From: Cellvibrionaceae bacterium
Lineage (GTDB): Bacteria > Pseudomonadota > Gammaproteobacteria > Pseudomonadales > Cellvibrionaceae
Length of the DNA stretch: 64,000 bases
NCBI GenBank assembly: GCA_002707785.1
Contig: PANW01000084.1
Span: 1-64,000, forward strand
Reading direction: 5' to 3'
Shown piece after piece: positions 35,531 through 42,658 of this stretch. A program made the translations under genes and the position numbers. The notes under the pieces were generated by a model that saw nothing but the letters and a program-made list of their open reading frames with translations, did not search any database and was not told the origin of the DNA. Each line of letters opens with the position of its first letter. Within the stretch, counting starts at the first letter, position 1.

Positions 35531-36727
35531 ATGACTTGGGAACATCAAGATAAAACCGCCATTGTTGGTGTTGGCGCAACCCCCTATTACCCACGGGGTA
35601 CATCCGAACCCAGAACTATTTATGAAATGGCGGGTGATGCAATCCTTGGCGCGTGTGAGGATGCCGGCATCAATGTCAAACAGATAGATGGTTTCGCTTA
35701 TTACTCGGGCGCGACTGCGGGTTATACCGATAAAATGGATACTGCTGACTTTATGGAGTTGCTGGGTATTCCTGAAGTCACGTTTACAGCATCACTCACC
35801 AGTGGCGGTGGTGGCTCGGCAGGTGCTGCAGGACTGGCAACCGCCGCTATTGTGTCTGGTCAGGCCACCTATGTGGTGACGGTCATGGCTCTACAGCAAT
35901 CCAAGTCCCGTTTGGGGACCGTGTTTGGTCAGATAGCCCCGGATCCTATCAACTCTTTTTTACAGCCGTCAGGTTTGGTTGGGCCTGGACATTTGATGTC
36001 CGTGTTGGCCCGTCGTCATATGCATCTTTATGGGACCTCCCGTGATGCCTTTGCCGAAATCGTGATGGCCACCCGTGAAAATGCCGTCAATCGCCCTACG
36101 GCTGTGCGTCGTAACCCTCTGACTAAAGAGGAGTATTTTAATGCGCCGATGATTGCAGACCCTCTTTGTCGTCTGGACTTTTGCCTTGAAACCGATGGCG
36201 CTGTGGCCTTTATCACAACGTCCTCTGAGCGTGCGAAAGATCTGAAACAGAAACCCGTTTACATTCACGGCTGTGCTCACGGCGGAACCCGAGACTGGGG
36301 GCGTGCGTTTGCCTGGATGGGGATGCCGGATGAAGCTTTTGCTTCGGCTGGCAACAAGCCTATTGCCAATCGATTGTGGAACGATACCGGTCTTAGCCCA
36401 AAAGATATAGATGTGGCTCTGTTGTACGATCATTTCTCGCCCATGGTGTTGATGCAGCTTGAAGATTACGGTTTCTGTGAGCGCGGTGAAGGAGATGCCT
36501 TTGTGAAGAGCGGGGCGATTCGCTACGGTACGGGCTCTATTCCTGTAAATACCCATGGTGGACAGTTGTCTGAGGCTTACATTATTGGTATGACTCATGT
36601 GCGTGAGGGGGTGGAGCAGTTGCGTGGTACCGCGGTCAATCAAGTTGACGATGCTGAGTTTGCATTGGTCACTGGTGGACCGGCTTCACTGCCAGTGTCA
36701 GGTCTGATTTTGCGAGGCGATAAATAA
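35531..36727 (+). CDS. Thiolase-fold lipid-transfer (Ltp2-like) protein, probable aldolase subunit
   Basis: 398 aa from ATG 35531 (GGAG eight bases upstream; the ATG at 35525 is too close). Thiolase-like fold (AIVGVGATPYYPRGTSEPRT at the N-terminus), but where thiolases carry the nucleophilic Cys the text is TSGGGGSAGAAGLA, with no Cys. A C-terminal His lies in VNTHGGQLSEAYI. This is the pattern of SCP-x/Ltp2 proteins, which with a DUF35 partner perform retro-aldol C-C cleavage of tertiary beta-hydroxyacyl-CoA esters in steroid side-chain breakdown. The stop overlaps the start of a DUF35 gene (TAATG), strongly supporting a heteromeric complex. Confidence 0.85.
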   Translation: MTWEHQDKTAIVGVGATPYYPRGTSEPRTIYEMAGDAILGACEDAGINVKQIDGFAYYSGATAGYTDKMDTADFMELLGIPEVTFTASLTSGGGGSAGAAGLATAAIVSGQATYVVTVMALQQSKSRLGTVFGQIAPDPINSFLQPSGLVGPGHLMSVLARRHMHLYGTSRDAFAEIVMATRENAVNRPTAVRRNPLTKEEYFNAPMIADPLCRLDFCLETDGAVAFITTSSERAKDLKQKPVYIHGCAHGGTRDWGRAFAWMGMPDEAFASAGNKPIANRLWNDTGLSPKDIDVALLYDHFSPMVLMQLEDYGFCERGEGDAFVKSGAIRYGTGSIPVNTHGGQLSEAYIIGMTHVREGVEQLRGTAVNQVDDAEFALVTGGPASLPVSGLILRGDK

Positions 36728-37155
36728 TGTCTGATAATCTTTCCAAGATGTTGCCCGGTGACCGCATCAAAATAACCACCGACACATGCACGGTGGGTTT
36801 TTGGGATAAAGCCAAAGAGCATAAACTGACGGCTTGCCAGTGTGCCAGCTGTGGCAGATTCCGTATGCCTCCAAGACCTTTTTGTCCCGATTGCCAGAGC
36901 AAAGAGATCAACTGGCCGGAGTTACCGGGCACGGCAACAGTTTATAGTTTTGCCGTATGTCATAAGTCGCCTTTTTCTGGTGAGGAGTTGTTGTATATTC
37001 CGGCGGTTCTGGATATTGATGGCGCACCGGGAGCGCGATTGACCTCGAATCTGGTGGGCTTTGATCCTGATCAGGTGGAAATTGGTATGAAGGTTAAGGT
37101 GGATTGGTATTCGATTACAGAAGATTGGGTGTTACCGGTGTTTGTTCCGGCTTAA
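36727..37155 (+). CDS. DUF35 Zn-ribbon/OB-fold acyl-CoA-associated protein
   Basis: 142 aa. A rubredoxin-like Zn ribbon is at residues ~38-60 (CQCASCGRFRMPPRPFCPDC, two CxxC pairs), then an OB-fold (TVYSFAVCHKSPFSGEELLY). Such proteins pair with thiolase-like partners; in steroid catabolism the DUF35 domain of ChsH2 activates Ltp2. Its ATG overlaps the stop of the thiolase-like gene by one base, so the two are translationally coupled. A strong terminator follows. Confidence 0.9.
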   Translation: MSDNLSKMLPGDRIKITTDTCTVGFWDKAKEHKLTACQCASCGRFRMPPRPFCPDCQSKEINWPELPGTATVYSFAVCHKSPFSGEELLYIPAVLDIDGAPGARLTSNLVGFDPDQVEIGMKVKVDWYSITEDWVLPVFVPA

Positions 37156-37180
37156 TAGACCATTTTTGATAATGTATTAT

Positions 37181-37217
37181 AAAAAAGCCCTTCAGTGATT
37201 GCTGTGAGGGCTTTTTT
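37181..37217 (+). terminator. Rho-independent terminator
   Basis: AAAAAAGCCCTTCA pairs with TGTGAGGGCTTTTTT. It works in both directions and separates the aldolase pair from the minus-strand genes. Confidence 0.92.
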
Positions 37218-37239
37218 ATGGAGGCTTTTAATGAGCTGG

Positions 37240-37488
37240 TTAGCCTATTGCTTCGTTCATACTGACAACAGGCCGGCTTTCGCGTGTACCTCGCATTTTT
37301 CGATCGGGGTCAGAGGGATCATTCGCTGAAATGATCACGTAATCATCTCCCACTTCCACAAGTGTTCCCACAAATGGCATATCCGAAAATCCGCCATCTA
37401 CACGGTAGCTGACTGTATCGCCTGCCTTAAAGGTTGTTTCGTCAAAATTAAATTCGAATGGGCAATCGCCTTCACCTTCGGTTTTCAT
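37240..37488 (-). CDS. Small hypothetical protein
   Basis: 82 aa, acidic, with a beta-rich pattern (FKAGDTVSYRVDGGFSDMPF; VGTLVEVGDDYVIISANDP) like a small SH3-type barrel. AGAGAG precedes the ATG. No recognised family. Separate from its neighbours by a terminator on one side and a 65-base gap on the other. Confidence 0.6.
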   Translation of the reverse strand: MKTEGEGDCPFEFNFDETTFKAGDTVSYRVDGGFSDMPFVGTLVEVGDDYVIISANDPSDPDRKMRGTRESRPVVSMNEAIG

Positions 37489-37553
37489 GATTTTATTTCT
37501 CTCTAAATTTCTGACAAGCGTTTATTGTAGGGGTTGTGGATACGGAATAAGGC

Positions 37554-37910
37554 TTAATTCGCTAAATGGTGTCGTTTACCTAGTAATATTTTAGTGATAT
37601 TGCCTTGGTGGGTAATACTCAGTAAAAGTAAATACGCTAAGCTGAACAGTCCACCACCTAAAACGCAAAGGCTGCCAATAAACCAGCTGGCCGGTGAAAA
37701 ATTCTGTCGCCAGCTTGCCCAAAGACCTAGGAGTAGTAGGTGCGCAAGAAAGTCAGTATTAAATTGTGAGCGCCACAGACCGTTCATAATATCCCCGATA
37801 AAAACCTCACCGGCGATAAGTCCATCAGAGCGGAAAGCATGAATGCTGATGATCAGAACCGCAAGCCAAAAAAGTACCAAAAAGCTTCGAAACAACATCA
37901 TATTAATCAC
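37554..37910 (-). CDS. Small membrane protein, unknown function
   Basis: 118 aa with three hydrophobic segments (FRSFLVLFWLAVLIISIHAF; DFLAHLLLLGLWASW; WFIGSLCVLGGGLFSLAYLL), so an inner-membrane protein. Start uncertain among Met 1, 4 and 5. Fifty-four bases downstream of the ferredoxin stop on the same strand, possibly in its operon. The layout suggests a DUF2834-type protein but I cannot confirm it. Confidence 0.6.
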   Translation of the reverse strand: MINMMLFRSFLVLFWLAVLIISIHAFRSDGLIAGEVFIGDIMNGLWRSQFNTDFLAHLLLLGLWASWRQNFSPASWFIGSLCVLGGGLFSLAYLLLLSITHQGNITKILLGKRHHLAN

Positions 37911-37964
37911 CGCAGCCGCTATAAGTTAAGTAGTTTCCAGTAAAGTTAACACCAGTGATAGCGC

Positions 37965-38285
37965 CTAAAACTGGCTTTCTGGTAAATGTATGATCACGCC
38001 ATCTAATTCAGGTTTGACTTCCACTTGGCAGCATAATCGGCTGCTCGGCTTGCGATCAATCGCACCTTCTAGCATGTCCAGTTCCATTTCATTTGCGGGC
38101 CCTACTTTTTCGAGCCAGGTATCGTCTATAAAACCGTGGCAGGTGGCGCAGCTGCAGGCCCCGCCGCACTCTCCCAAAATTGAGTCAACGCCATTATCGA
38201 TGGCAACTTGCATTAGATTAGTGCCATCGATGGCTTCAATTTCGTGACGGGTGCCGTCGGCATTTTCAAAAATTACGGTTGTCAT
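37965..38285 (-). CDS. [2Fe-2S] ferredoxin
   Basis: 106 aa from ATG 38285 (TTTGGAG upstream); an open frame extends to 38342 but the shorter form matches its paralogue exactly in length. Cys40, 46, 49 and 86 ligate the cluster; Cys44 and Cys85 are additional. Close relative of the ferredoxin at 31955-32275. It directly follows a TetR gene (19-base gap), repeating the TetR-ferredoxin order seen there. It would serve one of the two P450s in the window. Confidence 0.93.
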   Translation of the reverse strand: MTTVIFENADGTRHEIEAIDGTNLMQVAIDNGVDSILGECGGACSCATCHGFIDDTWLEKVGPANEMELDMLEGAIDRKPSSRLCCQVEVKPELDGVIIHLPESQF

Positions 38286-38304
38286 GGGATCGCTCCAAAA
38301 GAGA

Positions 38305-38922
38305 TTAAGATTTAATTGGTGCCTGCTGGATTTGGCCATCAATGCACCAGTTTAACTGTTGAGTGCAACGTTTCAGTGCTGCAGGAGAGTTATCGTTACT
38401 GGTATCGACACTGATGCCAATGACCAGATTTCGGATCATCGCCGCAATCAGTGGTATATCGTCTGGTAATTGCCGATTTGCTTTGTGGTACATCGCCGAC
38501 AATGATTCAGTGATATTGCTGTTTACCGCTGTCACATACTGGTTATAGCGTTTGGCAAATTCCGGATTGCGTTTGGCATGCAGTTGGACTTCGATATTGA
38601 AAAGCCCCCATTCGGCTTGCTGTAGATAGCTAATAAACTCTTCCGACATTTTCTGGTAGGTGATATTCAGGTTGTCGGAGTCGGCAATCATGCTTTGCCA
38701 TTTGACGATCTCGCGCTCATGCTGTTCTTGTAGAAGCTCGAGCAGCAACTCTTCTTTGGTGGAGTAGTTGGAATAGAAAGCACCACGGGAAAAGCCCGCA
38801 TCCTCGGTAATACGATCAATAGCTGCGCCCGAAAAGCCATTACTTGCGAAGGCCTTCAGTGCGGCGCTTTTGATTTTTTCCTGAGTTTCCAAACGCTTTT
38901 CTTCGCGCGATAACCTGGCCAT
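38305..38922 (-). CDS. TetR-family regulator
   Basis: 205 aa. Helix-turn-helix AAIDRITEDAGFSRGAFYSN with the family's YSTKEELL continuation, then a ligand-binding helical domain. In the operon SDR - ALDH - TetR - ferredoxin. Operator-like site 41385-41400 stands at the head of that operon, so this is a good candidate to bind it. Confidence 0.93.
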   Translation of the reverse strand: MARLSREEKRLETQEKIKSAALKAFASNGFSGAAIDRITEDAGFSRGAFYSNYSTKEELLLELLQEQHEREIVKWQSMIADSDNLNITYQKMSEEFISYLQQAEWGLFNIEVQLHAKRNPEFAKRYNQYVTAVNSNITESLSAMYHKANRQLPDDIPLIAAMIRNLVIGISVDTSNDNSPAALKRCTQQLNWCIDGQIQQAPIKS

Positions 38923-39012
38923 CGTCTTACTCTTGATTTTTCATATGCATGTTACAAGTTAACCGCAGCTCTCGCTTTAACGACAGCGGCGTCAATCAGC
39001 CAGCAGTTTATA

Positions 39013-40485
39013 TTATGGCGCCAAGCTAACACTCTTCAAAAACACAAACTCATCCAGACCAGGACGACCGCCTTCCTTACCGTAGCCGGACAGTCCCAGG
39101 CCACCAAACGGTGCACAGGCGGGTATGTTACGTGAGCCATTGATGTGAACAAAACCGGTTTGCAGTGCAGCCGCCACGCGATGCGCGCGCTTAACATCCT
39201 GCGTGCGAATGTAGCCGCCCAGTCCATATTCAGTGGAATTGGCAATTTCAATGGCTTCTTCTTCAGTTTTGAATTTATGAATCACCAAAACTGGACCGAA
39301 GACCTCATGCTGGGCGATATCACTTTGTGGGTCTACATCGGCAAATACTGTGGGTGCCATATAGCTGCCGCCGGCCAGCTCACCGTCCAGTTCGACCGGC
39401 TGGCCGCCAGCGATCAGGCGCCCTGCGTTGCTCTCGATAGCGCGATCAATCATTCCCTGCACACGGGTAACCGCGTCAGCGTTGATGAGTGGGCCAACGG
39501 TAGTTTTTGGGTCCCAGGGGTCGCCGATTTTCAGATGGCTGGCAATCGTTGTAACTGCTTCCACCATTTGGTCATATATACCTTCCTGAACCAATAGGCG
39601 AGTGGGGAACTCACAGCCTTGGCCGGCCAGTAAGGACACGCTCATGCCTACAGCGTGTTGTGCGGTTTCCATCATGTTAGGGGCGTCATCATCAAAGACG
39701 ATGTTGGCCGATTTGCCACCCAGCTCCAGTACCGCGGGCTTCAGATGTTCGGCGCATTGCGCCAGGATCTTACGCGCGGTGATCGGGCCGCCCGTGAAGG
39801 TAACTTTCTTCACGTCTTTGTGAGCGATCAGTGTCTGTGCGGATTCCACGGCACCGGGCAAAATATTAATGACACCATCGGGAATGCCCGCCTGCTTGGC
39901 AAGCTGTCCAAATAATGTTGCTACGAAGGGTGTCTGCTCGGCGGGTTTAATGACCACGGTGTTGCCTGCAGCCAACGCCGGAGCGACCTTCATTCCCAAT
40001 GAAATCAGTGGGCCATTCCAGGTGATGATAATACCAATCACACCGTAGGGCTCTGGGACGGTATAAATCAATTCGTCCCCTGGGGTGTGACTGACCACTT
40101 GACCGTCCAGCTTGTCTGCCCAGCCCGCATAATAACGAGTCCACTCTTCGCCGATCATGGCACCGGCAACCGCCATGGAATAAGGCGTACCGCCTTCGAT
40201 CGTGGACAAACGCTGGAATTCATCGGCGTTTTCGACGATTAGGTCGGCCAGTTTATTGAGCAAATCGCGGCGTTGTGTCGGAGACGTCTTGCGCCAGACT
40301 TCAAAGGCCTCTTTGGCGCAGGCAACCGCTTGGTTGGTTTCCTTGGCTCCGGCCAGTGGCACTTCGGCCTGGGCTTTACCTGTGGCAGGGTTAATGTGGG
40401 TAAATGTACCACCTGAGCCAACAGTCAGCTCTTCGCCACCGATGATCAGTTTAGCTTGAATAGGGGTGCGATCAACAGTTGTCAT
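39013..40485 (-). CDS. Aldehyde dehydrogenase
   Basis: 490 aa, full-length class 1/2-type. Catalytic Cys in LLAGQGCEFPTRLLV, general-base Glu in VLELGGKSANIVFD, NAD-binding FTGGPITARKIL. It is 59 bases after the SDR gene in the same operon and would oxidise the aldehyde to the acid. Its length is close to the geranial dehydrogenase GeoB, but substrate specificity cannot be read. Confidence 0.93.
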   Translation of the reverse strand: MTTVDRTPIQAKLIIGGEELTVGSGGTFTHINPATGKAQAEVPLAGAKETNQAVACAKEAFEVWRKTSPTQRRDLLNKLADLIVENADEFQRLSTIEGGTPYSMAVAGAMIGEEWTRYYAGWADKLDGQVVSHTPGDELIYTVPEPYGVIGIIITWNGPLISLGMKVAPALAAGNTVVIKPAEQTPFVATLFGQLAKQAGIPDGVINILPGAVESAQTLIAHKDVKKVTFTGGPITARKILAQCAEHLKPAVLELGGKSANIVFDDDAPNMMETAQHAVGMSVSLLAGQGCEFPTRLLVQEGIYDQMVEAVTTIASHLKIGDPWDPKTTVGPLINADAVTRVQGMIDRAIESNAGRLIAGGQPVELDGELAGGSYMAPTVFADVDPQSDIAQHEVFGPVLVIHKFKTEEEAIEIANSTEYGLGGYIRTQDVKRAHRVAAALQTGFVHINGSRNIPACAPFGGLGLSGYGKEGGRPGLDEFVFLKSVSLAP

Positions 40486-40544
40486 AATGAGTTTCTCTGT
40501 ATTCGATCTTGTGAATGGATGTATTTACAAGCGGGCTAATGTAT

Positions 40545-41312
40545 TTACAGGCGGGCAATAGTACCGCCATCAACTGGCAGAATCTGTCCGTTGATATAGC
40601 TGGCCTGATCGCTCAACAGAAATACGCCAACGCGGGAAATCATCGCCGCTTCCGCCACTTCACCGGTTGGATTGCCCAGCATGGCAGTCCATTGAGACAT
40701 TTGCTCAACCGACATAATGGGTTGCATCCCTTCGGTATTGACAGTGCCAGGGGCGATGGCATTCATGCGAATACCCTTTGGTGCCAGAATGTGGGCGAGG
40801 TTGAGAGTGAGGGCATTGACCCCCGCTTTGGAAACCGAATAGATACCGGTTGTCTGCCAGGCGCCAATGGAAGAGGTGTTGACGATAGCACCGCCGCCGG
40901 TCTCTTCCATGATGGGTGCAACGGCCTGAGTCATGAAAAGCACGCTGTTGGTGTTTACGTTCATGATACGCTGGTAGTCATCGATCGCGATCTCATTCAA
41001 GGGGGCAGCCGTGGCAGAACTCAGCAGGCCAGCGTTGTTTACCAGGTAATCGATACGGCCAAATCCCTCTTTGGTTTGCTGAGCGCAGGCGTTGCAGGAC
41101 TCCGGGGCACCGACATCAAGCTTGATCGCTAGTGCCTTGCCTCCATCGGCGTTGATGGCAGCGGCCACCGCTTCGGCCTTTTCACTGTTGATGTCGGCGA
41201 CCACTACGGCAGTGCCGGCAGCGGCCAGGATTTGGGCATAGGCTGCCCCCATACCCTGGGCTGCGCCGGTTATGATGGCTACTTTATCGTTGAAACAATT
41301 ATTTGAATTCAT
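40545..41312 (-). CDS. Short-chain dehydrogenase/reductase
   Basis: 255 aa from ATG 41312 (GAGGAGAG upstream); an upstream in-frame start at 41390 would overlap the operator-like site and is unlikely. TGAAQGMGAAYA is the NAD(P) loop, LVNNAGLL the NNAG motif, and the catalytic Ser/Tyr/Lys are in NTSSIGAWQTTGIYSVSKAG. Ends in the usual PVDGG. First gene of the SDR-ALDH-TetR-ferredoxin operon; probable alcohol or 3-hydroxyacyl oxidation. Confidence 0.93.
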   Translation of the reverse strand: MNSNNCFNDKVAIITGAAQGMGAAYAQILAAAGTAVVVADINSEKAEAVAAAINADGGKALAIKLDVGAPESCNACAQQTKEGFGRIDYLVNNAGLLSSATAAPLNEIAIDDYQRIMNVNTNSVLFMTQAVAPIMEETGGGAIVNTSSIGAWQTTGIYSVSKAGVNALTLNLAHILAPKGIRMNAIAPGTVNTEGMQPIMSVEQMSQWTAMLGNPTGEVAEAAMISRVGVFLLSDQASYINGQILPVDGGTIARL

Positions 41313-41384
41313 ATTTCTCTCCTCGAGCGCAGCAACGCGTCTATATTTGGCTAGGGCTTGTTTTTCTATCCTGTTATTAAAAAC

Positions 41385-41400
41385 AATCATTTATATGAAT
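41385..41400. promoter_or_regulatory. Operator-like site AATCAT-N4-ATGAAT
   Basis: AATCATTTATATGAAT, one mismatch in the right half, 73 bases upstream of the SDR operon start. Confidence 0.6.
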
Positions 41401-41486
41401 GCAACAGTGAATTTAAATACAGGCATGTATTTAAATGTAAAGTTGTTCTTTGCTTAAAGGCGGATTGAAAATGTGCAAAACCTAGC

Positions 41487-41502
41487 AATTATATATATGA
41501 TT
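41487..41502. promoter_or_regulatory. Operator-like site AATTAT-N4-ATGATT
   Basis: AATTATATATATGATT, identical to the sites at 8184 and 18417, 97 bases before the unknown gene at 41599. Together with 41385-41400 it gives two sites in one divergent promoter region. Confidence 0.65.
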
Positions 41503-41598
41503 GGGTGTGAGGATGGGATGCCTGTCAGGCTTACTTATCGATAACTTTATTATTAAATACGTTTGGCATTAGACAACGCGGCAAGAGTTAAGAGAGAT

Positions 41599-42114
41599 AT
41601 GGCGAAGATAGATGTGGAAACTCTGAATTTGAAGGATTGGCCGGCACCTGAAGCTTATTTGGTTGAAGTGGGGCGTATCGCACTAGTATGGCGACGACTG
41701 GAAACGTTTGTGTGTAATTCGGTAGCCAACCTTGCCGGGCTGGAAAACCTGGAAGACCCTAAAATGTATTCTGTATTTGCTGATCGAAACTTTCAGGAAA
41801 ATTTAGCGCTACTGGAGCGCTTGTGTCAGCAACAACTACCGCAGATGCCGAATTTATCTTCCTATCAGTCTGTACTGGAAAAGCTGAGTCGGGCCGAACT
41901 GGACAAAAACTACTATATGAATGGCTCGATGCGATCAGATCAAATTGAGGGCGGTGTCGAAATGACAGTTTGGGCCGACGAACTGACGGGTAAAACCACT
42001 AGTGTTCCTGTGAGACTGAGTGAGTTAAAGAAAGTAGTGCTGAGCCTCGATGATGCTCAGCACGAGCTTTATAAATTAGTATGCGCTCTGGATCGGCCCG
42101 GGCGGAGGGTCTGA
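41599..42114 (+). CDS. Hypothetical cytoplasmic protein under the shared operator
   Basis: 171 aa from ATG 41599 (AAGAGAGA upstream; a TTG at 41563 is in frame). Mostly helical by composition (VEVGRIALVWRRLETFVCNS; NFQENLALLERLCQQQLPQM; LSELKKVVLSLDDAQHELYK). No signal peptide, membrane segment or recognised motif. The long helices recall proteins that bind as helical bundles, but no function can be given. Divergent from the SDR operon and convergent with the membrane protein at 42137. Confidence 0.6.
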   Translation: MAKIDVETLNLKDWPAPEAYLVEVGRIALVWRRLETFVCNSVANLAGLENLEDPKMYSVFADRNFQENLALLERLCQQQLPQMPNLSSYQSVLEKLSRAELDKNYYMNGSMRSDQIEGGVEMTVWADELTGKTTSVPVRLSELKKVVLSLDDAQHELYKLVCALDRPGRRV

Positions 42115-42136
42115 TTAACGCCTGGGCCATACATTG

Positions 42137-42577
42137 CTAGCTTTCGCTTGTTTTTAGAGTGGCTATTAATAGAGACGCTATCACCAACACGAACGCCAGA
42201 ACACCAACAAGAAACAATCCGTGGTTTAGCGTGTTCCAATCCATTCCAGTTGCAATAGCACCACGACCTCCTGTGAGGGCACTACTGGTTGAGGCAACGG
42301 CATTGGTCCAACCGCAGGTGATCAAGGCCCAACTCAGAGTGGACGATTGCTTCTGGCTAACGGTCAAAAATTTTGTGGCAGTCGCTACCGAAAGCATCAG
42401 CAGGGCATTCAACAAACATTCCAAATGGGCCATGTTCCAGGCGCGAGTATCAACGCTAGCTCCCGGTGTCGTTAGCTGTTCAATGACAGCCTGCCCGTAC
42501 ATAAAGCCGGTTATTGCTGTTAGCACTAATATAAGCGCCGCATTTAAAATAACACGCTTAAAATGTTTCTGATTCAT
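42137..42577 (-). CDS. Four-helix membrane protein, possibly styrene-oxide-isomerase-like
   Basis: 146 aa with four membrane helices (LNAALILVLTAITGFMYGQA; HLECLLNALLMLSVATA; WALITCGWTNAVASTSSAL; HGLFLVGVLAFVLVIASLL). The layout, the AHLxxLLNALLMLxVA stretch, the GWTN in helix 3 and the glycine-rich loop before helix 4 recall styrene oxide isomerase (StyC), a heme-containing four-helix membrane enzyme that turns epoxides into aldehydes. This is remote, pattern-level similarity only. It starts 20 bases after the terminator that follows the linalool-isomerase-like gene, so read-through would be needed. No good ribosome site. Confidence 0.55.
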   Translation of the reverse strand: MNQKHFKRVILNAALILVLTAITGFMYGQAVIEQLTTPGASVDTRAWNMAHLECLLNALLMLSVATATKFLTVSQKQSSTLSWALITCGWTNAVASTSSALTGGRGAIATGMDWNTLNHGLFLVGVLAFVLVIASLLIATLKTSES

Positions 42578-42596
42578 AGAAAATTTCTGAGTAGAG

Positions 42597-42637
42597 AAAA
42601 AACCCCTGGCCTTGCCTAAAAAGGGAGGCTAGGGGGC
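42597..42637 (-). terminator. Terminator after the linalool-isomerase-like gene
   Basis: On the minus strand CCCCCTAGCCTCCC pairs imperfectly with GGCAAGGCCAGGGG around TTTTTA, followed by TTTTTT. It lies between the isomerase stop and the next small gene. Confidence 0.75.
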
Positions 42638-42658
42638 GGATTAGGTTAACGACTTAAG

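Noticed and set aside
35969-36643. 224-codon minus-strand open frame
   Set aside because: Shadow of the thiolase-like gene; the real product on the plus strand has clear homology.
40515-41132. 205-codon plus-strand open frame
   Set aside because: Antisense to the SDR gene, which has all catalytic motifs.
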